Origin: Methanothrix sp.
Lineage (GTDB): Archaea > Halobacteriota > Methanosarcinia > Methanotrichales > Methanotrichaceae
Length of the DNA: 7,603 nt
Direction: 5' to 3'
NCBI GenBank assembly: GCA_028682845.1
Contig: JAJRAT010000205.1
Coordinates: 1 to 7,603, forward strand
Part shown: piece after piece, positions 1-5,574 of the stretch
How positions within the stretch are numbered: position 1 is the stretch's first letter
Layout: each line of letters begins with the position of its first letter
Program-made: the position numbers and the translations under genes
The notes under the pieces: model-generated
Databases searched by the model: none
The model's input: only the letters and a program-made list of their open reading frames with translations
Told to the model about the DNA's origin: nothing

Positions 1-293
1 AGCTCGATTCCATCCTGTGTCAGAGTGTACTCGACCCTTGGCGGGATCTCGGAAAATGACTCCCTGTTTATCAATCCCTCCTCTTCGAGATCTTTGAGCG
101 TATCCGAAAGCGTCTTGGGACTGATGCCGAGCAGTATCTCCGTCAGATGCTTGAACCTGGCGCGACCGCTGTTGCCGATGGCGTTGATGATGAGCAGAGC
201 CCATTTCTTGCTGATGACGTCGATTATGCCCTTCAGAGGGCAGAGGCATACGTTCTCGCAATCCTGATGCATGATCTCGCTTTCCTTAAGCAT
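1..293 (-). CDS. HxlR-family winged-helix transcriptional regulator, C-terminus cut by window edge
   Basis: This reads open on the minus strand from ATG at 293 to the window edge with no stop, giving 97 codons. After a short N-terminus comes a Cys-Pro followed by GIIDVISKKWALLIINAI, the typical HxlR opening helix. The wing-helix part follows (RFKHLTEILLGISPKTLSDTLKDL, given here in pieces: RFKHLTEILLGI then SPKTLSDTLKDL), then an EEGLI turn and a PPRVEYTLT strand. HxlR proteins bind DNA as dimers and often sense redox or electrophile stress through the conserved Cys near the N-terminus. Here there are three cysteines in a C-x3-C-x-C-P pattern (residues 12, 16, 18), more than the usual one. 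A second possible start is ATG at 272, with AAGGA about 10 nt upstream; ATG 293 has no clear Shine-Dalgarno site. It is divergent from the small Cys/His protein at 369. The family call is firm; the signal is unknown. Confidence 0.88.
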   Translation of the reverse strand, partial: MLKESEIMHQDCENVCLCPLKGIIDVISKKWALLIINAIGNSGRARFKHLTEILLGISPKTLSDTLKDLEEEGLINRESFSEIPPRVEYTLTQDGIE

Positions 294-350
294 AGTGACT
301 ATGTTACTATAAACTTGATAGATTAAATACTTTCCATTGAATAGTGGCTA
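293..350. promoter_or_regulatory. Divergent promoter region with paired TAGTGRCTA operator candidates
   Basis: TAGTGACTA lies at 293-301, overlapping the regulator's first start codon. TAGTGGCTA lies at 342-350, just before the ribosome binding site of the small gene. They differ at one base, both are near-palindromes, and their starts are 49 bp apart. The left site is also part of a tandem 8-bp direct repeat (GTGACTAT 295-302, GTTACTAT 303-310) and of a 7-3-7 imperfect inverted repeat at 293-309. TATA-like sequences sit between them: TATTTAAT on the minus strand (about 322-329) for the regulator, and ACTATAAAC (307-315) or GATTAAATAC (321-330) on the plus strand for the small gene. Inference: the HxlR protein binds both sites and controls both genes. 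Confidence 0.5.
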
Positions 351-353
351 ATT

Positions 354-360
354 GGAGGTG
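354..360 (+). promoter_or_regulatory. Shine-Dalgarno site of the small Cys/His protein
   Basis: GGAGGTG at 354-360 is followed after 8 nt by ATG at 369. It is a near-perfect match to the archaeal anti-Shine-Dalgarno and decides the start against an overlapping ORF in another frame that begins at 352. Confidence 0.75.
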
Positions 361-368
361 AATTTGAA

Positions 369-575
369 ATGGTTGAAGGATGCGGTTGCGGAGGAGAGAA
401 GCACGGACACCATGCAGATCCTCACGCCCAAGGAGTCTGCCATTGCGGCCATATTCCCAGAAGATTCCTCAGCAAGAATGAAAAAATCGAGAACCTGGAA
501 AAGTACAGAGAGGCTCTCAAGAACGAGCTGGCAGGAGTCGAAGAGGAATTGGAGGCCCTCAAGAAGGCCGACTGA
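369..575 (+). CDS. Small Cys/His-rich putative metal-binding protein with C-terminal coiled coil
   Basis: This 68-residue protein has two parts. Residues 1-28 hold four Cys in two C-x-C pairs (5/7 and 24/26) and six His (12, 14, 15, 19, 25, 28), with Gly-rich spacing, so they could bind zinc, iron or another soft metal. Residues 36-66 are a charged helix rich in Glu and Lys with a heptad-like pattern (IENLEKYREALKNEL, then GVEEELEALKK), likely a coiled coil. The linker PRRFLSKNEKIE and such a tail recall small uncharacterised archaeal and bacterial proteins that pair a Cys/His N-terminus with a short coiled coil; I cannot name a family with certainty. The strong Shine-Dalgarno site, a compact terminator and the divergent HxlR gene support a real gene. 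Likely cytoplasmic: there is no signal peptide or membrane segment. Regulation by the neighbouring HxlR protein is inference. Confidence 0.78.
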   Translation: MVEGCGCGGEKHGHHADPHAQGVCHCGHIPRRFLSKNEKIENLEKYREALKNELAGVEEELEALKKAD

Positions 576-584
576 TCAGGCAAT

Positions 585-643
585 TTCGACAGATCAACAG
601 TTGTTCGTCGAATAGCTCTTTTTTTTAACAAACCAGTTTTTTT
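585..643 (+). terminator. Stem-loop and T-runs ending the small gene
   Basis: TTCGAC (585-590) pairs with GTCGAA (607-612). The loop contains CAA-CAG-TTG, which can form a short inner stem. A run of eight T follows at 619-626 and a run of seven T at 637-643. The site begins 9 nt after the stop at 575 and lies before the convergent ATPase stop at 650. Archaeal termination relies mainly on T-runs, so the T-runs are the stronger evidence. For the minus-strand operon ending at 650 no equivalent T-run is visible. Confidence 0.6.
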
Positions 644-649
644 ACCCAA

Positions 650-1438
650 TCACGCTCTTCCTTCCCGTATCTGCTGCAAAGGCATGATCATGGGCCGGTC
701 GGACATAATTCGCACAGCCGCCTGCACGCGGTAAACGGATGCGATATTCTCGGCGGTGATAACTGAAGTCGGATCGCCCGCGGCCACTATCTTTCCCTTT
801 TTCATCATGATGATACGATCGGAAAAAGTCGAGGCCAAATTGAGGTCGTGCAGAGCCATGAGGGCGGTCATCTCTCTTTTCCTGACCACATCCCGATTTA
901 TGTTCATCCCGTCAAGCTGGTGCCAGTGATCCAGGTTGTTGGTGGGCTCATCGAGCAGCATCACCTCCGCCTCCTGGACCAGCGCTCTGGCGTTGGGCAC
1001 CTTCTGCTGCTGGCCGCCGGATAGCTCATTGAAGTTGCTCATGGCCAGGCGTTCGATATTAAGCAGCCTCAATACATCCCAGACCTTCACCTCGTCGTCA
1101 TCGCTCCCCAGCCATCCGATGTGCGGCCTTCTGCCCATGAGGATGGTGTCGAAAACATTTGTCGGAAAGACGCGTACCGAGCTTTGCGGCACATAGGAGA
1201 GATACCTGGCCACATCCCTGCGACTCATCCGAGTCACATCCTTTCGATCGATGAGGATGCTGCCCTTTTGCGGCGAAACTATCCGGTCGATGCACTTGAT
1301 GAGCGTCGACTTGCCTGAGCCGTTCGGCCCGACGATGGTGACCAGACGCGCCGGTGCGATCTCGAAATTCACATTATCCAGGATGGGATGGCTGTTGTAG
1401 CTGAAGGTTATGTCCTTGGCTTGCAGCTTTATCATCAT
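650..1438 (-). CDS. FecE-like ABC transporter ATPase (iron-chelate/cobalamin type importer)
   Basis: This is the 262-residue cytoplasmic ATPase that powers the importer encoded just upstream. Motifs in order: Walker A GPNGSGKST (37-45), Q-loop Gln85 in YVPQ, signature LSGGQQQK (139-146), Walker B VMLLDE (159-164), D-loop NNLD (167-170), H-loop His197 in ALHDLNLA. Length and the MGRRPH segment (101-106) fit the FecE/BtuD/FhuC group, which serves siderophores, haem or corrinoids. ATG at 1436-1438 overlaps the permease stop by 4 bp, which suggests coupled translation. Oddities: in and after the signature helix several normally hydrophobic or conserved places carry polar, small or helix-breaking residues (Pro148, Asn149, His171, Gly177, Asn181), compared from memory of the family. 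All catalytic residues are intact, so I call it functional. The exact substrate cannot be read from the sequence. Confidence 0.93.
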   Translation of the reverse strand: MMIKLQAKDITFSYNSHPILDNVNFEIAPARLVTIVGPNGSGKSTLIKCIDRIVSPQKGSILIDRKDVTRMSRRDVARYLSYVPQSSVRVFPTNVFDTILMGRRPHIGWLGSDDDEVKVWDVLRLLNIERLAMSNFNELSGGQQQKVPNARALVQEAEVMLLDEPTNNLDHWHQLDGMNINRDVVRKREMTALMALHDLNLASTFSDRIIMMKKGKIVAAGDPTSVITAENIASVYRVQAAVRIMSDRPMIMPLQQIREGRA

Positions 1439-2565
1439 GTCCAGAACTCCTTCCTCTTGCCTTTCATCATGAGATACATGAAGAACGGAACGCCGACGAT
1501 GGAGGTCATGATCCCGGTGGGTATGATGGTCGGCGCAATCAGGTTCATTCCCACGGCATCCGCAGAGATGAGGACCAGGGCCCCCAAGACGCCTGATGCC
1601 GGAATAAGGAATCGATGGTCTCCACCGATGACCATGCGGGCCATGTGAGGTGCCACCAGTCCCACGAAGGCGATGGTTCCCATGAAGCAGACGATGGTCG
1701 CCACCAGCAGGCTCGTAATCACCATGATGAATATGCGAGTCTTCTCGGCATCAACTCCGATGCTCTTGGCCGCTTCATCTCCGGCGGTCATGATATTGAG
1801 ATCCCAGGATTTGGACATCAGCAGCGGGAAGCATATGAGGAAGATGACCAGCAGGAGGCGCGAGTTTGCCCAGGAGAAAGCGGCAAGGTCGCCCATCCCC
1901 CAGTTGGTCATGAGGCGAAGCTGCTCGTCTGATGCGAAATATTTCAGGAGCTGGCTTATGGCCGTAAAAAAATAGTTGACCGCAATTCCCGCCAGAACCA
2001 GATTTTCCGATGTCGCTCCCTTGATAGCGGCCAGAGCTATGATGAAGAGCGAGCAGAGCAGGGCGAAGACAAAAGCATTTCCCACAATGAAATACGGCCC
2101 TCCCAGAAGCGTGAATCCAGCCACTGCGGCAATGGAGATGCCGAATTGCGCTCCGGCGGTGATGCCGAGGGTGAAGGGGCTGGCCAGCGGATTCTTGAGC
2201 ACGGCCTGCATCACGCATCCGCATATTCCGAGACCAAAGCCCGCCATCATGCCGCCCACGATGCGGGGAAAGCGGATGTTCCAGACCACGCGTGAGGTTA
2301 GTGTCTCCACCTGAAAATATTCGGGCCAAAACAGGGCCAGCAGCGCAGAATAGGCATCGGGGACGGAGATATTCAGCGGCCCCAGGGTGATGATGATGCC
2401 GGTCAGCAAAATCAGCATGGCGAATATGGCCAGCACGAAAAAGAGCCTGACGAACTTGAATTTATCGTGGGCCAGCTCCATGCCGCTCTTCTTGCCCGCC
2501 CTTCTTGCTTTGGACTGGCCGTTACCGTTTTTTCCTCTGAAAAATACCGTCTTGAAGCCAATCAT
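1435..2565 (-). CDS. FecCD-family ABC importer permease
   Basis: This is the membrane subunit of a type II ABC importer, 376 residues, with about nine or ten hydrophobic segments; the first spans about 40-62. Family marks are the RFPRIVGGMMAGFGLGICG stretch (98-116), Q120 with NPLASPFTLG (125-134), the NWGMGDL loop (221-227), and the ATPase-coupling segment AGDEAAKSIGVDAEKTR (261-277). FecCD permeases carry siderophores, haem, vitamin B12 or similar chelates. The start ATG 2565 overlaps the slipin stop by 4 bp (ATGA), which favours it over the internal Met29. It gives an unusually long basic N-terminal tail (residues 5-27, rich in Lys, Arg and Gly) that would face the cytoplasm. It works as a homodimer with the ATPase that follows and the binding protein at the head of the operon. 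The family is certain, the substrate is not. Confidence 0.95.
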   Translation of the reverse strand: MIGFKTVFFRGKNGNGQSKARRAGKKSGMELAHDKFKFVRLFFVLAIFAMLILLTGIIITLGPLNISVPDAYSALLALFWPEYFQVETLTSRVVWNIRFPRIVGGMMAGFGLGICGCVMQAVLKNPLASPFTLGITAGAQFGISIAAVAGFTLLGGPYFIVGNAFVFALLCSLFIIALAAIKGATSENLVLAGIAVNYFFTAISQLLKYFASDEQLRLMTNWGMGDLAAFSWANSRLLLVIFLICFPLLMSKSWDLNIMTAGDEAAKSIGVDAEKTRIFIMVITSLLVATIVCFMGTIAFVGLVAPHMARMVIGGDHRFLIPASGVLGALVLISADAVGMNLIAPTIIPTGIMTSIVGVPFFMYLMMKGKRKEFWT

Positions 2566-3338
2566 TTGTCCGCAGCCGCCTTGGACAGCCCCATCATAAG
2601 GGCAATGTCTGAAGTCCTGCCTTCACACGATCCTGTGGAAACGACGATGAGGTTCTTCTCCTTGGCAATCTCGGTGAGTGTCTGGAACTCTCGAAGCTTC
2701 AGGGCGCTGGGTTTGTTCTCGTACATATCGGCAGCTTCGTTCATCATCTTGGATGCCTGGAACTCTCCTTCCGCCAGGATTATGCGCGCTCTCTTCTCGC
2801 GTTCCGCTTCCGCCTGCCTGGCGATGGCCCGCAGCATATTCTCGGGCAGCGAGACGTCTCTCATGGTCACCATTACCACGCGCATTCCCCATGGCTCCGT
2901 GGTGGAATCCAGGATCTCCTTGATCCTCCGGTTGAGGTCATCACGATCTGAGAGGATGGTGTCCAGCTCGTTTTGGCCCAGGATATCTCTCAGTGTGGTC
3001 TGGGCCAGCAGGAGCGTCGCCGCTTCATAGTCCTCTACCTCAATGATGGCCTTGGTGGCGGATGTCACTTTGTAGTAGATGACGGCGTCAACCTCCAGCG
3101 TGACATTATCTTTGCTGATAATCGTCTGCTTGGGAACATCCAGCTCCCTAACTCTCATATCCACGCGGACCATTTTGTCCACCAGAGGAATGAGTGCGAA
3201 GATGCCGGGTCCCCGTTCGCATTTCAGCTTGCCGAGACGGAAGACCACGGCCCGGTCGTACTGCCTCACAACTTTGAATGATATTGCCGCGAGCCCCAAT
3301 AAAAAAATGGAACCGATGAGAATGGGTATGGAAACCAA
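2562..3338 (-). CDS. Slipin / stomatin-like SPFH-domain membrane protein
   Basis: This 258-residue protein has one N-terminal hydrophobic segment (about 4-22) followed by the SPFH/Band 7 domain (about 24-190). Visible family signatures are VVRQYDRAVVFRLGKL (23-38), RGPGIFALIPLVDKMVRVD (42-60), LDVPKQTIISKDNVTLEVDA (66-85), AQTTLRDILGQNELD (112-126), PWGMRV (149-154), and the ARQAEAEREKRARIILAEGE helix start (172-191). Slipins form oligomeric scaffolds in the membrane. Many are paired with an NfeD protease-like partner; none is present here, and the gene instead lies inside an ABC-importer operon between methyltransferase and permease. The TTG start at 3338 is fixed by GGAGG 7 nt upstream; no ATG lies nearby. 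The last 20 or so residues after GSCEG look atypical. A role in organising or stabilising the transporter is inference. Confidence 0.92.
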   Translation of the reverse strand: MVSIPILIGSIFLLGLAAISFKVVRQYDRAVVFRLGKLKCERGPGIFALIPLVDKMVRVDMRVRELDVPKQTIISKDNVTLEVDAVIYYKVTSATKAIIEVEDYEAATLLLAQTTLRDILGQNELDTILSDRDDLNRRIKEILDSTTEPWGMRVVMVTMRDVSLPENMLRAIARQAEAEREKRARIILAEGEFQASKMMNEAADMYENKPSALKLREFQTLTEIAKEKNLIVVSTGSCEGRTSDIALMMGLSKAAADK

Positions 3339-3345
3339 ATCGATT

Positions 3346-3350
3346 CCTCC
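3346..3350 (-). promoter_or_regulatory. Shine-Dalgarno site fixing the slipin TTG start
   Basis: On the minus strand GGAGG comes directly after the methyltransferase stop TGA (3351-3353) and is followed by a 7-nt spacer (AATCGAT) and TTG at 3336-3338. The strength and spacing support TTG as the true start and show that slipin can be initiated independently within the operon. Confidence 0.75.
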
Positions 3351-4181
3351 TCATGCGGTAGTATGCAGTCTCTTCTGCCAGGAGATCATGGCATGCTTGG
3401 AGCGGCGGTGCATGCAAAGCCCCTGCTCATCTTTTGTGAGCCTGGCAGAGAGGAACTCCCGAAGCTTGGGCTCTTTTTCCGGGGGCACATCCCGCATCTC
3501 CTTCCAGCTTGCCACAGCCTCGTCGAGGCTCGAATAGTGCTCTTTGGACTCCCAATCATAAATCTTGACATCGGCACAAATGCCCATCTCTGCCAGCAGG
3601 TTGTAGATCATGAGGTATCCGGCAGGCTGGACGGAATCTCGGCTATGCTTTTCACCCTTCAGGAATTGGGAGAATCCGTCGTCTCTATTTCCATCCGTGA
3701 ATGTGAAGATAAAGACGGCCCTTCTTGCCAAAGAGTCCATCTTGGTCAGTGCATCTTTGAGGTCATAGACGCCCAAAGAGTTGGAGGAGAGAACCACGTC
3801 ATGAACCGGAATCTCATCAGGTGTTATATCCTGCCAGCTCTTGCGGATGCAGTTGATGTTGCCAATGCCCTCCGCCTGCATGTTTTCCTTGAGGCAGGTG
3901 AGCATCCCTTCCGACTGGTCAAGAGCGGTAACGCTTTTGGCGATCCTGGCTATGGGGATGGCCAGCCTGCCGGGACCGGATCCCATATCCAGAACCGTCT
4001 CATTCGGCGCAAGGCCAAGGGCCGCCACCTGTTCCAATGCTCTCTCCTTATGCTTCATGACCCTTTTGTTGAAGGCTTCAGCCTTGCGATCCCAATGAGC
4101 GGTAAGGTCTTCACCATGATGGCGGAACCCTCTTACGTGCGTGGCCTTCCACAGCTCATTCCAGTTGATAATTCCAGGCAT
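3351..4181 (-). CDS. Class I SAM-dependent methyltransferase embedded in the importer operon
   Basis: This 276-residue cytoplasmic protein has a Rossmann-like SAM-binding fold. Motif I is VLDMGSGPGRLAIPIA (63-78). The acidic residue that would bind the SAM ribose is Asp88 in VTALDQSEGM. A motif II/III region with Asp118 (SWQDI) follows, then DVVLSSNSLGVYD (128-140). It resembles the broad UbiE/type 11-type group, which methylates small molecules; the acceptor cannot be told. The N-terminal part (NWNELWKA and GEDLTAHWDRKAEAFNKRV) and the C-terminal half are family-specific. The start ATG 4181 lies 10 nt after the binding-protein stop; only a weak GGA precedes it, so it probably depends on translation from the upstream gene. 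Its place between the binding protein and the other transport genes suggests it modifies the imported ligand, a chelator, or a product made from it. That is inference. Confidence 0.88.
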   Translation of the reverse strand: MPGIINWNELWKATHVRGFRHHGEDLTAHWDRKAEAFNKRVMKHKERALEQVAALGLAPNETVLDMGSGPGRLAIPIARIAKSVTALDQSEGMLTCLKENMQAEGIGNINCIRKSWQDITPDEIPVHDVVLSSNSLGVYDLKDALTKMDSLARRAVFIFTFTDGNRDDGFSQFLKGEKHSRDSVQPAGYLMIYNLLAEMGICADVKIYDWESKEHYSSLDEAVASWKEMRDVPPEKEPKLREFLSARLTKDEQGLCMHRRSKHAMISWQKRLHTTA

Positions 4182-4191
4182 CGTCGAGTCC

Positions 4192-5337
4192 CTACTTCAA
4201 GCTGTTTAGGTAATCTCTCGGCCAGACCAGGTAATCGGCATACTCGGTGAAGACATCGTCCTCTCCCAGGAATGCCTTGAATATCTCGTTGCCCTCTTTC
4301 TCCAGGTCCAGATCCTTGAACTTGTCAGGATGAAGCAGCTTGGCCATGTAGATCATATTGAGCAGGTTCCTGTCTGGCGGAGTGCCGCGGCAGTGAGGGT
4401 AGAAACAGTAATCGACATTGCCCTTCTTGATGGCGCTGACCGATGCCAGCTCCGGGCTGCTCTTGATGAAATCCAGGGCCGTGTTATTCCCGGCGTCACT
4501 GTTCGAGATCAGGATGAAGTCAGGGTTCCAGGCGATGATCTGCTCCAATCCCACGTTGACGGTCGAGCCGTTGATCTCGGATGCAACATTATTGCCGCCG
4601 GCTACGGTCAGCGGATCGTATGAGGGCTCGGTGCGGGTGAAGTCCCTGCCTTCCTTGGGATCGTAAAATGCATTGGTTGCACCTCGGGAAGCAAAGTAGA
4701 CTTTAGGCTTCTCATCTGAACTCATCTTGTCCGTTACCGATTTTATCATGTCGATCTTGCCTTTGACGAACATAACGAGCTTGTCTGCCTGCTCTTCGCT
4801 ATCCAGAGCCTGACCTGCTACCTTTATGCTCTTGAAGAATCCGTCATCGCTAAAGTCCCAGCCCTGCCCGCCAAGAACCACTACCGGACAGCCGATCTTG
4901 TCCTCGAAGGCCTCTGCATCCTTCAGGTTCCCGCAAAAGATTATATCCGGCTTCAGGGCAGCGATCTTCTCGTAATAAATATCGTATCTGGTGCTGGTCT
5001 CGGGAAGGTCGAGCATTCTGCCGCCGATGATATTCTCATAGCATTCGACGCATCCTGTGGTGACATTTTTCTTAGAGGTACTGGTGGGGCAAAGGCAGGT
5101 CTTTGTAGCCTGCTCTGAAGCCACCAATTTATCGCCGGCCCCCAGAGCCACGATAATCCTGGCCTCGTCCGGCGATCTGGTGATGATCCTCTCTACTGGT
5201 TTGTCTAAAGTGATTTCTCTTCCTTGCGTATCAGTAAACGTCTTGGGATAGGATGCTGCTGCAATGAAGCTTGAAAAGAGCAATGAAAATATCAGTATCA
5301 TCAGCAACGATCCGCAAATCGAACTGCGTTTCTTCAT
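4192..5337 (-). CDS. Secreted FecB-like ABC substrate-binding protein with paired cysteines
   Basis: This 381-residue protein starts with a signal sequence (KKRSS, then a hydrophobic stretch to about residue 28, likely cleaved after IAAA). The mature part begins YPKTFTDTQGREITLDKPVERI, given here as YPKTFTDTQGREI and TLDKPVERI, the usual opening of class III binding proteins for iron chelates, haem or cobalamin. Other marks are ALKPDIIFCG (127-136) and GLEQIIAWNPDFILISNSD near the middle. Unusual are Cys81-x-Cys83 and Cys96-x2-Cys99 in one loop, and Cys311 with Cys316 in CFYPHCRGTPPDR near the C-terminus. These could form disulfides or bind a metal centre. There is no lipobox, so it is probably free or held by other means. 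ATG 5337 is preferred over TTG 5340 because AGGTGAG lies 6 nt upstream of the ATG. As first gene of the operon it sets the importer's specificity. Confidence 0.92.
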   Translation of the reverse strand: MKKRSSICGSLLMILIFSLLFSSFIAAASYPKTFTDTQGREITLDKPVERIITRSPDEARIIVALGAGDKLVASEQATKTCLCPTSTSKKNVTTGCVECYENIIGGRMLDLPETSTRYDIYYEKIAALKPDIIFCGNLKDAEAFEDKIGCPVVVLGGQGWDFSDDGFFKSIKVAGQALDSEEQADKLVMFVKGKIDMIKSVTDKMSSDEKPKVYFASRGATNAFYDPKEGRDFTRTEPSYDPLTVAGGNNVASEINGSTVNVGLEQIIAWNPDFILISNSDAGNNTALDFIKSSPELASVSAIKKGNVDYCFYPHCRGTPPDRNLLNMIYMAKLLHPDKFKDLDLEKEGNEIFKAFLGEDDVFTEYADYLVWPRDYLNSLK

Positions 5338-5343
5338 CAAATT

Positions 5344-5350
5344 CTCACCT
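5344..5350 (-). promoter_or_regulatory. Shine-Dalgarno site of the binding protein
   Basis: Minus-strand AGGTGAG is separated by 6 nt (AATTTG) from ATG at 5335-5337 but only 3 nt from the TTG at 5338-5340, which argues for the ATG. A second purine-rich stretch (AAAGGAGA) lies a few bases further upstream. Confidence 0.65.
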
Positions 5351-5373
5351 GAATCTCCTTTATCGCTGTCTTG

Positions 5374-5388
5374 GCAGCCGACGGCTGC
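5374..5388 (-). promoter_or_regulatory. GC-rich hairpin in the importer mRNA leader
   Basis: GCAGCC and GGCTGC form a perfect 6-bp stem with a 3-nt loop. It stands out in an AT-rich leader and lies about 23 nt upstream of the Shine-Dalgarno site. It could protect the 5' end or affect translation. No T-run follows, so it does not look like a terminator, and I recognise no riboswitch class. Confidence 0.35.
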
Positions 5389-5445
5389 GTTATCGTCTTT
5401 GTATATTTGTGTCCAATTGATTCACGTTTGTTGCTAATTATGTTA

Positions 5446-5474
5446 TAATATTTAAGATTATCTCATTAATTCAC
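5446..5474 (-). promoter_or_regulatory. BRE/TATA promoter of the importer operon, shared element copy 1
   Basis: Minus-strand CTTAAATATTA (5456 down to 5446) is a good archaeal TATA box, with the purine-rich GAGATAAT before it as a BRE. Transcription would start near 5425, giving a leader of about 90 nt. The plus-strand sequence TAATATTTAAGATT plus the following TCTCA and AATTCAC recurs at 7423-7452 upstream of the exporter operon. Within the flank TCACA (5471-5475) and TGTGA (5484-5488) form a further inverted repeat. Confidence 0.6.
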
Positions 5475-5525
5475 AGATGTTAATGTGATATTTTCAGACT
5501 TTTTAAAATTAGTTGTGAGATAATC
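5456..5525. repeat. Widely spaced perfect 10-bp inverted repeat at the importer promoter
   Basis: GATTATCTCA (5456-5465) and TGAGATAATC (5516-5525) are exact reverse complements with centres 60 bp apart. The left arm overlaps the BRE and TATA box; the right arm lies upstream. This fits a pair of regulator sites that could be bridged, but no regulator is known here. The intervening 50 bp are AT-rich. Confidence 0.5.
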
Positions 5526-5557
5526 GAAAAGAATAGGGTTTTGGCGGATTCAAGGCT

Positions 5558-5563
5558 AAAAAA
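5558..5563 (-). terminator. T-run after the exporter permease
   Basis: Six T in a row on the minus strand begin 12 nt after the permease stop (5575-5577). A single T6 is a modest archaeal termination signal. It separates the exporter operon from the importer promoter. Confidence 0.35.
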
Positions 5564-5574
5564 TTGATATGAAT

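Noticed and set aside
352..615. Alternative 87-codon plus-strand frame overlapping the small Cys/His gene
   Set aside because: The Shine-Dalgarno site at 354-360 lies inside this frame and points to ATG 369; the 369 frame has a coherent metal-binding plus coiled-coil design, while the 352 frame does not.
3363..4250. Long plus-strand open frame of 295 codons opposite the methyltransferase
   Set aside because: The minus strand carries clear SAM-binding motifs and fits the operon spacing. The plus frame shows no recognisable domain and is an antisense shadow.
5341..5574. Riboswitch (cobalamin type) before the importer operon
   Set aside because: The predicted leader is only about 90 nt, shows a single small hairpin, and has no B12-box-like conserved sequence that I can see.
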